Shown: positions 12,200 to 24,109 of the stretch, one piece after another | Numbering within the stretch: position 1 is the stretch's first letter | Layout: each line of letters starts with the position of its first letter | Translations under genes and position numbers: made by a program | Notes under the pieces: generated by a model | What the model was told of the DNA's origin: nothing | The model's input: the letters and a program-made list of their open reading frames with translations, nothing else | The model's database searches: none | NCBI RefSeq assembly: GCF_012489685.1 | Contig: NC_080046.1 | Coordinates: forward strand, 44,293,176 to 44,357,175 | DNA from: Lotus japonicus | Taxonomy: Eukaryota > Streptophyta > Magnoliopsida > Fabales > Fabaceae | Direction of reading: 5' to 3' | Length of the DNA stretch: 64,000 bases

Positions 12200-13851
12200 A
12201 TGAAGTTGACACAAAAAATTTACAATATGCAGATGATACTCTGTTTCTTGGAGAGGCTACTAGACAGAACGCCTTTACTCTAAAGAGTATTCTAAGGTGT
12301 TTTGAACTTGCTTCGGGATTAAGCGTTAATTTTCACAAAAGCAGTTTGGTGACAGTAGCAGTGGATTGCAGAGAGGAGAGGATATTAGCAGCTATCCTTA
12401 ATTGCAGGATCATGAATATGCCATTCTTGTACCTTGGTATACAGGTGGGAGGTAACCCACGAAGACTACATTTTTGGGACCCGATTCTGGTTAAGCTGAG
12501 AAGTAGGTTGTCTATTTGGCGGAGGAAGAATTTGTCATTCGGAGGTAGAATCTGTTTAATTAACAGTACTCTTTCTTCTATCCCATTGTTTTATTTATCC
12601 TTTTTTAAAATGTCGTCGGGTATTATGAAAGAGTGTCGTAAGATTATGTGTAATTTCTTATGGGGTGGTGAGGATGAACATCAGAGGAAAATAGCTTGGA
12701 TGAACTGGGATGGAGTATGCAAACCAAAGGAGCTAGAGGGTCTAGGGATTAAAGATTGGAATGCGTTCAATTTGGCATTACTTGGGAAGTGGAGATGGAG
12801 ATTAATGAAGGAAGGACAGAGTTTGTGGGCTAGGGTTATCAAGGTTAAATATCCAGACTTGTTTGAAAATTTTGGTAGTCCTCAAGGTGCTGGTCACTCT
12901 ATCTGGTGGCAGGATATTTGTAGATCATGTCTTGATCCTACAGGTGATGGCTGGTTTGAGGTAGCTATGAGTAGGAGGGTGGGAGACGGGAATGAGGTGA
13001 AGTTTTGGACAGAGAAATGGATCGGAAATGAGACTCTGAGGAATGCATACAGCAGATTATTTTATTTATCAATTCAGAGTCATGCGTATATTGGGGAAAT
13101 GGGGAGTTGGGAGGGTAATTCGTGGTCTTGGAAGCTGTCCTGGCGTCGCCAACTCAGAGGAAGGGAGAACAACATGTTGCAGGGGCTTCTGACAAAGCTA
13201 AATCAGGTTAATCTTAGACAAGGGGTGGCAGATAAATTGCTGTGGCTTGATAATCCTGATGATGGGTATCTTGTGAGTTCGGCCTATGCCTTTATTAAAG
13301 GTTTTTGGAATCTATCTCCTGAACCTACCTTTAAGCATATTTGGAGAATGTTTGTGCCAGCTAATATTAAGACTTTTGTATGGAGAGCTATGTGGGATAG
13401 ATTACAAACCAAAAGTAATTTGGTGCGGAGGGGAATCACTTTTGATAATGAGGACTTGAAGTGTATCTTTTGCAGAGATTCAGTGGAGTCAATGAACCAC
13501 CTTTTATTTACTTGTCCGTTTTCTTACTATGTGTGGTGTAGAATATATAGATGGCTGGGTTTTGAAACTGTTTTACCAGATGATTGCAGGGTACACTTAC
13601 TACAACACTGACTGAATAGATGGAAAAAGAAACAGAAACGGTGCTGGAATGCAATCTGGGCAGCGGTGGTATGGTCTATTTGGTTAACTCGTAATAATGT
13701 AGTATTCAAAAATGATAATGCGGATTTAGAACAGGTATTTGAGTTGATTCAATGGCGTGCCTGGAGCTGGATTTCTGCTTTTGAAAGGGAATTTCGTTGT
13801 TCCATGTTTGAATGGAAATCTGACCCTGGGTCCTGTATTTCTCAAGTTTGA
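12200..13851 (+). pseudogene. LINE reverse transcriptase C-terminal part, degenerate
   Basis: Reading begins with the YADDTLFLG catalytic motif, followed by the RT thumb region and the zf-RVT domain (FKHIWRMFVPANIKTFVWRA ... CIFCRDSVESMNHLLFTCP). An A-run near 12215 is one base short, breaking the frame before YADD. An in-frame TGA at about 13609-13611 stops the protein, where the inverted copy has TCA. The frame reopens and continues to 13851. Confidence 0.85.
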
Positions 13852-14660
13852 TGCGGGTTTGTGATTGTTGTGGCTGTGAGTTTTTATTTGATAGGGGGCT
13901 GGATGTTGCAGGGTTCTTTTAATTGTTTCTGTTGATTTATGGTATTGGAAAATTTCTTTGTTTGAGGTATTTAAGTAATTAACTTCTGATTTGGCTCTGG
14001 TTGGATTGATAGTCACGATGGAGGGTGAGGTTGGCAAGGATCTTGGGGACTTGGAGCTTATGTGCCTGTACTAGTGCTGATTTTGGTTGAGCAGAGTTGG
14101 ATCTTTGGCTTAGAAAAGTTCATTCAGAGTGCTTGTCGTTTGAGGGTTGGACAACCAGTGTATTTGCTGCATAATTTTGCCAAATAAAGGAGGAATTGAT
14201 TTAGTGCTCAATGCTATCTTTGATAGAGTGATCTGTTCTACTTTGTGTATAGCATGTGGGAGCCTAATTGTTTCATAGATTTCGTTGCATTCTTCCAATA
14301 AGGATTTTACTTGATGAAGAATTAGCTCCTGGAAGGTCTGGCATTTGGTTTTAGGGGTGGGTTTTAGTGTGGGATTATTTATCTCTTTGTAAACCTTCTT
14401 GGAAATTTCTCATTGGCTTTATAAATTGGGTACTCTTTTTCCTTACTAAGTTTTCCCATGATGGTTTTATCCTAGTAAGGTTTTAATGAGGCCCCTTTTG
14501 TAAAGCCTTTTTTCAAGGAGGTAGTGGGTGGGTAGCCATAACACTAGTAGGGTCTTTGTCTTTGTACATGTTCTCATCTCGTTCTTTTACTTCATTTTCT
14601 TTTTTGTATTGGGTTGAAGTACCCCTTGTACTTCTCTTCAATATAATTATAATTGCCTAT
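13852..14660 (+). other. LINE 3' untranslated region
   Basis: There is no coding potential beyond scattered short frames. It ends with the motif gggttgaagtacc...gtacttctcttcaatata followed by poly(A). Related 3' tails occur at 15400-15630 and about 24120-24350, so several LINE subfamilies share this end. Confidence 0.7.
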
Positions 14661-14696
14661 AAAAAAAAAAAACATAAGGCTTAGTTAGAATTATAC

Positions 14697-14804
14697 CTGA
14701 GCTTCAAAATACACTAAAGAACACAGAGAATACACCTTGACAAACTTTTCACTGGTTTTCTCTCTTTTGCTGGCTGTTTTAAGTAGAATGTCTTATTATT
14801 TATA
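14697..14804 (-). promoter_or_regulatory. orphan F-box promoter and leader exon 1 (arm 1)
   Basis: On the minus strand there is a TATAAATA box (14804-14797), then a leader of about 75 bases ending CAG at 14697 with a GTATAA donor. The same block at 48673-48781 plausibly serves the intact F-box gene. Here the intron runs into the LINE and then into another leader exon, so no coding exon follows directly. Confidence 0.55.
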
Positions 14805-15059
14805 CAGAAAAACCGTAAGGAGGAACGTTTGCAAAGCAGCAGAAAATGGAAGCGGTCGAGCTGAAAAGGAAGATGGTTATATGGTATTATTGGTGCTTTA
14901 TTAGTAATTACTATTTGAAAAATGGGAGCGATCGAGCTGAAGTATTATGGGTGCTTTATTACATTCCTTCATAATTTTCCAATATTCCTTCATAATTTTC
15001 CAGTATGGCTATTATTTATACCTCTTAGATAGTTTTATTTTTTTGAAACACCTCTTGTG

Positions 15060-15390
15060 TATAGTTATGCCAACGGATATTTTTCATTGTTTAGAATATA
15101 ATAAAACACCATTAATACATAGTAATTTTTCAGCGTAAATATTCCAACTAGTGAATTCCAATATTTTGAAGGGAATAGAAATGGAAAGACAGAACAAACT
15201 TATTATAAAAACAAACCAATTTAAATTATTTCCATGACTATATCAAGTTGTTACAAGAGGTATAAATAATAGTCATGCATGCCACGGATATTTTTCTATG
15301 TTTGAAATATAATAAAACACCATTAATACATAGTAATTTTCTAGCTTCATTCCAACGGTTGAATTCCAATATTTGGAAGGGAATAATGAT
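15060..15390. repeat. diverged tandem duplication of about 110 bp
   Basis: The stretch starting cggatatttttc at about 15072 and ending near 15175 recurs from about 15283 to 15388 with small changes; both include caccattaatacatagtaat. Nearby, two direct copies of attccttcataattttcc lie at about 14963-15003. No gene is seen. Confidence 0.65.
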
Positions 15391-15399
15391 AAGAATAAT

Positions 15400-15630
15400 T
15401 AGTTTTAATTTTTTTATAAGCTAAGCAATATATTAAAGAGAAGTACAAATGGTACTTCAACCCAATATAAGGAGAAAAATAGCATGAAAAGCTAAGAACA
15501 ACATAGAAAATTACATCTCAATTACACTTGAGAGACCCCCTTGAAAGCTAAGCTTTTAAAAATATATCTCATTAAAACCTTATTAGGAAAACCCCCTTAG
15601 AAAAAACTTAATGAAAGAAAAATAATTAGT
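15400..15630 (-). mobile_element. LINE 3' tail, minus strand, heavily 5' truncated
   Basis: The reverse complement ends with gggttgaagtacc, gtacttctctttaatata and an A-rich tail, closely following the 3' end of the LINE at 14440-14672. It is only about 230 bp long and non-coding. Mirror copy at about 47845-48075. Confidence 0.7.
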
Positions 15631-16526
15631 TTAAATGAGAGTGTATATATATATATATTTGATAAGCAATAAGGAGTATATTTATTTGACTTTGCTAAGA
15701 TTATGCTTCATGTTTAATAAGCTCCCGTCGTCTAACCATTCTTTATTCTACATTAAGTAAACACCTTAAAATATTAATATTTTAAAATCAATATTAATTT
15801 AAAATAATAAATTTTACAATTCCATCAATTGAAAAATTTATATATTAGTGTATATTTTATTATTTTTAATTAATTAATTAATTAGATACTAATTTGAAAT
15901 TTTAAATCATATCATGATATTAATGATTTTCAATTATGCCTTATTTATTCTAAAATATTTATAAAATTTATTTATTCTATATTAAGTAAAAAAGGTAAAA
16001 TATTAAACTTTATAAATCATTAAATGGTAATTTAAAGTAAAAAAATTAATATTTCATGTAGTGCATTACTTTAGATACTATAATGTATATTTTTACTAAA
16101 TAATTAGATTCTAAATTTAAATATTAAAATCATATAATGAGATTTATGATTTTCCAGTTTCAAAAAATATTTTTTATTTTCCATTATGTCTAAATTATTC
16201 TACATTTTTTCTTAAAATTTTTTTTGACGAACAATAGTTTATGTACTACACATTAAGTAAAATTTGAAAATCTTTTGATGCGAATTTAAAATTTAAAAAT
16301 ATAAAAACTTATTTCAGTGCATTAATTTTAGATATTAATGTATATATATTTTTTCCTTAAGTCATTTATGCTAATTTTAAATGTAAAATTTTTAAAATCA
16401 TATCATGAGATTCATGATTTTCCATTATATATAATTTATTCTATATTATTTATATAATTACTTTATTCTACGTGAAAACTAATTTAAAATTAAAAATATA
16501 TATATATATATATATTTGTTTCCAAA
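15631..16526. other. AT-rich intergenic DNA, no gene seen
   Basis: Very AT-rich, with short (AT)n tracts near 15645 and 16498-16515 and repeated phrases such as atcatatcatgatatt. No supported ORF or RNA gene. Mirrored at 46943-47840. Confidence 0.6.
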
Positions 16527-17975
16527 TCTTAATAATATATAAAGCCCATCCACCAAAGTGGGTCATAATGCTTTCCAATTTCCACATGTCACATCTCTAT
16601 TGGTTGGTTTCAATGAATTTCCACATGGCATTCGCTGATTGGTCCAAATCCTTAAATTTTGATTGGTCGAAATTAATTAATACATAAATAAAGCAATCAA
16701 TCAATAAATAAATATTTGAATCAAACAATAAATGACATTTTGATTGCACGATCCATAATATTACATTCAGATGCTGCTGATTTAAAAATTTCCATACATT
16801 TTTTGAAAATAAAGCTTGCAATCCTACATTTTCTCATTTCCGTTCAAAATCTCCTTTTTTTTTCTTCAAGTCCATTCATTAATTTTTAATTTTTATTAAT
16901 CTTAATCTTAATAATATATAAAGCTCATCCACCAAAGTGAGTCATGGTGCTTTATAATTTTCACATGTCATGTTTTTATTGGTTGTTTTACTTGATTTTC
17001 CACATGTCCATTTTTCATTGGTCCAACTCCTTAATTTTTTATTGGTCGACATTAATTACAACTTTAATCATTAAATAAGTAAATTCATAATTTTTTGATG
17101 TATGCATTAATGAAAATCACAAATATGGAATTTTTTAGAATGGTCCACAATTTAACCGTTAATCATGCTATATTACATTTAATTTTTCATAGTAAAAAAC
17201 AAAAATTTATTAACCGTTACATTTTCAGATTTTTTTTTTACGAAATCAGTGTTATGTCGATCCCCCCTTAATTTCAGAATTGAATCAATGCAAGATTTAC
17301 GTGATTGTGGAAATTTCTTTCAAGGCCTCATTGTTTACAAAATAATTATTAATATTGGTTTAAAATTTGAATCAATTACATATGTGATTACAATAATCTT
17401 TAATGGCACATTAATAACATTGAATAAAATTGAAAATATAACACAGTGGTCCATTTTTTTTCCACGCGTTTACAAGTTTTACCTGTTTAACTTTTTTTTT
17501 ATGTAAAGAAAATGGTTTTATGTCAACAACAATAATATGTAGCATTGTTAAATATGGAAAATAGCTAACGAAATCAGTGTGTTTTTGATTGAAAAAATTT
17601 AAATTTTTTGTTTCAATTAATCCCGCCTTTACGTAATCAAAGTAGTATAAATTGACATTATCATAACAATTCAACCACCAACACAATACCCATTACCTTT
17701 GAGAAAACCTCTTCTTCTGTGTTTTAGTTTTTATGGTTTCAGAAACCATGAGGATTTCATGGTTTAGTTTATCATATTGAGATGTATTACTAAAATGTAT
17801 TTGGTTCATTTCTTTATATTGAATTGCTAAGTTTAAAGGAGTTATTTTTTGCGGTGTGGATATATTTACTGCTTATTTGTTATTCATCATAGATTTTATG
17901 TGCTCTTTCTTTCATTTTTTATTTCCCAAAAACTTTTTGCTAGATCTATTTATAATCTCTCTTTCTTTCTTGCAG

Positions 17976-18196
17976 GGAATTGCAGGAAGGTCAAGTCATT
18001 GTACCAATATTGGTGTAAAGAGAATGGGGCAATCGGACAATGGGCCATTTCTTAAAGCTTTGCGTGCGAAGCAAAGATATTCTACGCAGAAAGCTGCAAC
18101 AATATGTTTTGTGTGGGAAATGAATCTGAAGGACCCCATTGGTATCCGTTCAAAATAATCACAATTGGTGAGGAATTAAAGTTGGACTTTTTCTAG
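17976..18196 (+). pseudogene. captured XH-domain exon of an FDM/IDN2-like RNA-directed DNA methylation factor
   Basis: After a pyrimidine tract and acceptor (tttctttcttgcag) the conceptual protein contains TNIGVKRMGQSDNGPFLKA, then ATICFVWEMNLKD and, one frame over, PHWYPFKIITIGEEL and a stop. This is the layout of the plant XH domain (IGxKRMGELDxKPF ... LWxxxLKDPxWHPFK). FDM/IDN2 proteins bind RNA duplexes and act in de novo DNA methylation. At least two single-base frame changes break it, near 17990 and near 18135. It lies inside the proposed Helitron, so gene capture is the simple reading. Mirrored at 45262-45482. Confidence 0.7.
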
Positions 18197-18199
18197 ACT

Positions 18200-20010
18200 A
18201 ACACATTTCTTAAACTTTATTTGATGCAACTTAAATGCCACATGTTTTTCTTCTATTGGTTGTTAAAACGATTTTTCAACTGTATGTTTTTGATTGGTCC
18301 ATATTGATGACTTTTCATTGATCCAATTTGATGACTCAATAAATTAAAAAAGTAAATCATTGACTCAAAATTCTCAATCCCCATTCAAATCCCTAAATTT
18401 CAAAATTATGCCTTATTATCCTATTCATTTTGGTTCACTTACACACTATATATTGAATTATTCTCAACTATATTGGCATACACCACGAGTGTTTTTTCTT
18501 CTAGGTACCTTTGTATTCAACTGCTTTTTTGTTTCATGCATTTTAACCTTTCTTTTTGAATTTCGTTGAGTTTTTGCAGTCTTATTCTCCTCTATGATTT
18601 CTTTGTCCCGCGGCAATCAGACTTACTTTTACTTCGGGTGCCTCTATTCTTCATTTCTTAATTTATGTTTTGAAATCTCACTCTTCATATTTGACTTACC
18701 TCATTTTCTAGAAATTTATGCTCATGTCACTTTCTAAGTCATTCATTTTTCCTCTAAAACAAAAAAAACTCATTCCTTCAAAAGAAAAATTCTAACCTGT
18801 TAATTTTGAGGTTTTTTTTTTTACAAGAGGAAAACATAAATTTTGACCATATTCAATTAATTAATCTAATTTCTTCGAATTCTTTCTAGCCCATTAATTT
18901 TGAGGTTTATACTATTTATAATCGCATTGAATACATTAATATTTTTGTTTACTCCAAAATTTTCCAAAAAAATGTAAAATATTATTAACTCAAAATAAAA
19001 GTTTTTATTTTAAAGCTAGGAATTTTTTTTTAGTTTTTTTTAACACTTCAAGCGTAAAACATAGTAATACTTTTAAAAACTAAAAAAGTAAAGATTAATT
19101 TAACTAAGTATTATTTTCAACCACTCCAAATTTTTCAAAAACATTAAAATATTATTAACTAATTAAGTGGATTTCGAATTTGAATAATTAATAGGTCATA
19201 AATAGCAGTTTTTTAATTAATAGGTTATAAATAACATGTTTTAATATGTTATAATTATATGAAAAGTTATGCACGTTATTTTTAGTCTGAATTTAATTGA
19301 TTAAGAATCTCATTATTTCAAAAAAAAATTCAATTTAATAATACTTAATGCAAAATTAGTCAACTAGACAGGTTTGGAAGATCATATTAATTAATGTAAA
19401 ATTATTCAAATTCGAAATTATTTATAAAATTAATCATTAATAATTTTTAAAGAAAAAATTCAAAGAAAAAATAAATTAAAATTTTGAAATCAGTTACCAG
19501 GTTCCAATAATTTTGAAATTATACAGTTTTTTTTTTAAGTCAATACCTTTTGAGAAATTTAAATTTCACATGAAACATAATATTGAATTTCTCTCCACTC
19601 ATGTATATGAAATTTGAAAATAGTAATTAAAAATAAATAGGAAATAATAGCACATTAATTATTTTTCTAGCCAATCAAGGATTCTTAGTTGAAAATATGT
19701 CAAGCTATAGAAGGGGGAGAATATGAATTTTAGATTTTAAAATTTGAATTTTATTAGTATATAATTTTTTTAAAATATAATTAATATTAGATTGGTTTTA
19801 AAATGGATATGATGAGCATATAAATTTTTGTGAATTAAATAAATATTAGTTTTTGATTTACAACATCATTATTAGTTAGTACTGTTGAACTTTAGTGAGC
19901 CAGGACATGAGTGTTCCTTCTGTTTTGCAACGATGTAGTATGAGGAAACAAGTGAGAAATCTAAAAATACTCCAAATTCGGAGTTTTCATTATGCTACTT
20001 AAAATGAAAA
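18200..20010. other. AT-rich Helitron interior without a recognisable gene
   Basis: Many poly(A)/poly(T) runs and only short chance frames. The stretch 18360-18600 is less AT-rich but shows no recognisable product. Mirrored at about 43450-45260. Confidence 0.5.
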
Positions 20011-20014
20011 GTGC

Positions 20015-21085
20015 AACTACCATTCTTGCAAAGACCACCTGATTTATTGTTTAGTCTAATGACTGGAGTCGATCCAATGTCTATACACTTCAAAGAAAAT
20101 ATAAGAGCATACAACAATCTATTTTCTTTTACGTCAATGGGTGGTAAAGTTGAGTCTCCATGAAATGATGGTGGGGGACCTCTGCAATTCATTTTGAGTG
20201 GACAAAATTACCACAAGATTGGGAGCTGTATATCTACGATACTCTTAACGAGACATTAAACAGATTGCATCATGTTAGGTTCGTTTCGTACCCTACAAAA
20301 ATTAGATCAAAATTATACAATTTCTTGGTGTTAATACAGTGACTGTTTTGATTGTGAGAGACTTTAATAATTTAGACTGCGAACAACATGTTGTTGTACA
20401 GGACATTACAGGTATATTCACAAGGTTGTACGAGAATCATGTTTCTTACACCCCCCTGCATTATCCTTTGTTATTTCCATATGGAGAATATGACTATCAA
20501 GCAGACTCCCGTACAAGGAACCTGTCGTGGAGGATCAATATAACAAAAGACACACGGTTACTCTTAAAGGCTTTGTTGTTTTTCGTATTCAGGATAGATG
20601 CATTGAATATACCAGTGTAGTCCGCACTGGACGACTCTTTCAATAATTTATCGTTGATGCATATTTCATGACAGAATCTCAACGGTTAAATTAGGTGAGA
20701 TATAATCAAATTAAGATCAGATCTGAGGTTTATTATAGATTACATGAAGCGTTCTCTAGGGGCTAGACCGAAGCTGCAGCAACTGGAAAGCGCATCATAT
20801 TGCCAGCTTCATATATGGGAAGCACGCGATACATGTTCAAATATTGTCAAGACACTATGACAGCAATTTGCAAGAGATTTGGATACCCAAATTTGTTCAT
20901 AACTATGACATGCAATACCAATTGACCAGAAATCAAATTGTTTGTTGAGTCAAGAGGATCTTGGCCAAATGAGTGTCCATATATTTTAGTTCGCATTTTT
21001 AAGATGAAAGTGAATCAGCTGATGAAAGATTTCAAAAATGGTCATCTATTTGGAAAAGTGGACGCAAATGCATTGGTACATTCTC
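20015..21085 (+). pseudogene. Helitron replicase (Rep) N-terminal fragments
   Basis: Separate frames give HFKENIRAYNNLFSFTSMGG and GPLQFILSGQNYHKIGS (about 20089-20220), HYPLLFPYGEYDYQ (about 20460-20505) and SRYMFKYCQDTMTAICKRFG with PNLFITMTCN (about 20828-20915). These are hallmarks of the Helitron_like_N replicase region. Stops and deletions separate them, and I found no intact HUH nuclease motif. The protein is cut short near 21085. Non-functional. Confidence 0.75.
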
Positions 21086-21944
21086 ACTGCATTACTATGT
21101 CTCACTTATGATGTCTAATTTATCGCTCAGTTCCATGTTCCACGTGTCTTCTTCAATTTATCACTTTTGAATTATTCTACTCTTCGTCTTCTTTTGAGAA
21201 GAAGAATATGATTGTAATTTGTAATAAGCTAAAGATCATTTGAAGCTGTTAGATAAACTTTTTTAATCATTAATAAGCTAAAGATCAATTGAATTTCATA
21301 AAAAATGACTTCCTCACGCATATTGATTTAATCACTCTTCTCATTGATTTAATCACTCTTCTCATTGTTACCTTCTAACTGACTTAAATTGCATTCTCAA
21401 TTTTTAAATTTTGCTATGGAAATGCTTGCAATGCAGTTTGACCCACACACATTAATATTTATATCTTGATGACAAGTTATGAGTTAATTTCTAGGATATA
21501 GGAATATGAAGAACAAACAAAGAGGGGTACATCAAAATCCATTTAATTTTTAAATTATAGGAATCCATACCAACCTATTAAATCTACACGTTGCACTGTA
21601 GAGAGCCAATATCGTGGTCTCCAATGATGCAGAAAGAGTAAATAATAATAACCCGTGAGAGGAGAAGAATTAGAAAAGCTCATAGAATAGGATAAGTGCC
21701 TCCTAACTGCACTAGAACAATAACCTTTCTTCTGCCAAATAAAAAGCACATGGACAGATACAATGCTTCAAAGAGGATGTAAAAATTAGGACACTAAGCT
21801 GCAAGAAGCAGCACAGATATTAGCTGCCAACTAACTTGAAACTCATTGCTTCGTATTTAGTTTTTTTTTTAATATTTATCCGATGATCTTAATTTACACA
21901 TGAAAATAACTTATCAATTCTTATTTTTTTATCTTTAAATTTAG

Positions 21945-22405
21945 ATGTTATAGGACATGACCTGCAGAAGGATGAATCAAAGGAGAAGGACAAGGAAGGA
22001 GGAACCCTAAAGCGTATAGATGTAGTCCTAGAAGATTTGGAGTAAGTGGATCTCTATTCAACAATGTTTGTAGTTATATAAAAGTGTTTAATTTAACATA
22101 TAAACCACTTACATGTAGGAAAAATCAAATAGTATTACTTTGTGGAATCATTATGCCACCACATTGCTTGAATACCTTGAAAATGATGATCCAAACCATC
22201 TGGTTATCATCATACTGTGCAAAAGGAAGTCTTATTTTGGTAATTTAATAATCCCTTCATTTATAATGTGATTGATTATCATACATCCTGTTCTCATGTC
22301 GAAATTTCTTCAGATGTAAAAGGCATATCAAATGCATTTGATGGCACTGAATTGATTATCAATGAAGATGATGAACATATACATGATTACAGGAGAAGGT
22401 CAGTT
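21945..22405 (+). pseudogene. RPA1-like OB-fold gene fragment of the Helitron, exon structure visible
   Basis: DVIGHDLQKDESKEKDKEGG leads into VVLEDLE, then a GTAAGT donor near 22041. After the acceptor near 22118 the next exon should read like the mirror copy (CTLWNHYATTLLEYLENDDP), but this arm has lost a base near 22132. A third exon (DVKGISNAFDGTELIINEDD) follows the acceptor near 22314 and ends at a donor near 22398. Plant Helitrons often carry RPA70-like single-strand DNA binding proteins. Remnant only. Confidence 0.65.
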
Positions 22406-22573
22406 TTCCCTTATTTTGGTGTCATGCGCTTCTTTCATTTTATACTTTAAAGTAGCATAAGTTACTAATATGTATTTTTTTCTCAAGACTCGAAGAGAAA
22501 GCAATTCGTGTTAATCAAATAATAACACAGTCGTCTACACCGTCTTCAATATCAGTCAGGAGGAAGCCGTCAG

Positions 22574-23407
22574 GAAGTTGTGGAAGCTACTGTAAACTCT
22601 TCATCATTGTGGAAGCATTGCAAAGTCATGAAATTGTCTAAGCACATGCAGCTAACCGCAGCTAAGACGATTGATGAAGCAGAAAAAATCAAAGAGTTTG
22701 CAGATTGGATTCTTAAAATTGGAAATGGCGATCATCCTGATTCCAGAGCAGGAGAGTATGACGTTCAAATCCTGCCAGATCTGCTCATCCCAATTAGTCT
22801 TGACCCATTAATGGAATTGATTAAATATACATATCCTGACCTTACGCACAAAATGAAAGACCCGCACTTCTTTCATGATAGAGCAATATTGGCCCATACA
22901 CTAGAGGTTGTTAAAATGATAAACACTTACAGGTTTGACATAATAGCTGCACTAGAACATGAATATCTGAGCTCCGACTATGCCTTGCGATTTAATGAGG
23001 ATTCTGAAATCCGAGGTGAGTGGTTTACCACAGAATTTTTTGAACGACACTAAAAGTTCAGGCCCAAACCATAAATTATTATTGAAAGTTGGTACTTCAA
23101 TCATGCTTTTGAGAAATATAGACCAAGCAGCAGGTTTATGCAATGGAACCGAGTTAATTGTGGATGAACTTGGTGGACGTGTTATTGGTGCAACTATTAT
23201 CAAGGGAACAAATGCTAATGAAAAAGTGCATATTTCAAGAATGGGCTTGGTTCCTTCTAATTTCAAATTTCAAATTAAATTCAGAAGAAGACAGTTTCCA
23301 ATTGCAGTATGCTTTGTGATGACCATAAACAAAAGTCAAGGACAAACACTATCTCAGGTTGAGCTCTTCCTTTCGAGGTCTGTCTTCACTCATGGTCAGT
23401 TATATGT

Positions 23408-23450
<43 letters not shown>

Positions 23451-23546
23451 AAGAAATGTCTTAAACTTTGTATATTGGATGAGTCGGGCAAACAACATAG
23501 CAGTATTGTTAATGTAGTGTTTAAGGAAGTTTTTGGAAATGTTTGA
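22574..23546 (+). pseudogene. Pif1-like helicase C-terminal part, frameshifted (arm 1)
   Basis: The first frame starts near ATVNSSSLWKHCKVM (22580) and runs to 23053; the second (from about 23030) holds LLRNIDQAAGLCNGTEL, FPIAVCFVMTINKSQGQTLS (a conserved late helicase motif) and ends at 23546. One extra T near 23036 breaks the frame, and the mirror copy at 40004-40876 lacks it. The usual VALSRV motif is overrun by a (TC)n repeat. The N-terminal Walker motifs are absent. Confidence 0.85.
23410..23446. repeat. (TC)n microsatellite inside the helicase reading frame
   Basis: A 37-base CT run encoding alternating Ser-Leu at the place where Pif1 helicases have VALSRV. The mirror tract at 40021-40046 is shorter, a clear length difference between the arms. 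Confidence 0.92.
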
Positions 23547-23695
23547 TGTATACAACACAATTTCATTTATTTATTCCATTTTTCTCTTCATATATTATTA
23601 TACGGTTGACTTATACACGATTGACTTATTTATAATTTAAAAATTACAAATATATGAAAACTATTTTATTTATTAAAAAAATCTCACATAAAATT

Positions 23696-23724
23696 CCGTG
23701 CAGCGCACGGAGTTATCGCACTAG
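23696..23724 (+). other. Helitron 3' terminus: hairpin plus CTAG
   Basis: A stem ccgtgc/gcacgg with an agc loop, ten bases, then ctag and a T. The mirror copy is at 39745-39773. This is the typical termination signal of plant Helitrons. Confidence 0.75.
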
Positions 23725-24109
23725 TATACTCAAAAAACGTTACGCATCTATTATTAACCGGCACGTGCAATGCACATAATTTTTCTTATCTAAACTTGAA
23801 ACATAAATTGATAATACAATATTATCTTAAATATAATTTATATTTTTAGTTTAATATATAAAAAAATTAAGTCAAATAATTTATATTATTATTATTTCTA
23901 ATTTAATTTCCTCTCTCACGCAAGAGTTTGTTTGGATTTAATGTGTGAACAATGCATTAATTTACCTACTATGTTTGATATTCAATTTTTTTTAGAATTG
24001 AAGACCATAATGATTGAACTCTAGACCATGTCAAACAACCCATTAAACAAAAAAATTAAGTTATTCGGTAAGGTAAGCATGAACAATTTTATATATTTAT
24101 TTTAAGACC

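Larger units (their letters stand above)
12107..14672 (+). mobile_element. LINE (non-LTR retrotransposon), 5' truncated, copy 1
   Basis: It contains the last part of the reverse transcriptase beginning just before YADD (about 12228), a zinc-binding zf-RVT region, a long 3' UTR and a 12-A tail at 14661-14672. It lies inside the leader intron of an F-box gene whose exon 1 is at 14697-14772 (antisense). The segment 12107-12195 does not look like LINE coding sequence and may be foreign. Confidence 0.85.
16527..23724 (+). mobile_element. degenerate Helitron with RPA, Pif1 helicase and a captured host exon, copy 1
   Basis: Proposed 5' end: A|TC at 16527 (tcttaataatatataaagcc). Proposed 3' end: a GC-rich hairpin at 23696-23710 (ccgtgc/gcacgg), then CTAG at 23721-23724 followed by T. 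These match the Helitron rule (insertion between A and T, TC start, CTRR end). Inside, in order, are an XH-domain fragment, Helitron_like_N replicase pieces, an RPA-like OB-fold exon set and the helicase C-terminus. The mirror copy has exactly the same length (7198 bp, 39745-46942). A second TC-start of the same type at 16906 suggests two nested or adjacent ends. The 3' end is firmer than the 5' end. Confidence 0.65.

Noticed and set aside
17249..17686. 85- and 91-codon frames in the Helitron interior
   Set aside because: AT-rich chance frames with no similarity to anything I recognise; the arm copies differ in length.
23750..23800. Second Helitron end (hairpin-like ggcacgtgcaatgcac)
   Set aside because: Resembles a Helitron terminal hairpin on the minus strand, but no CTRR end follows at the right distance.
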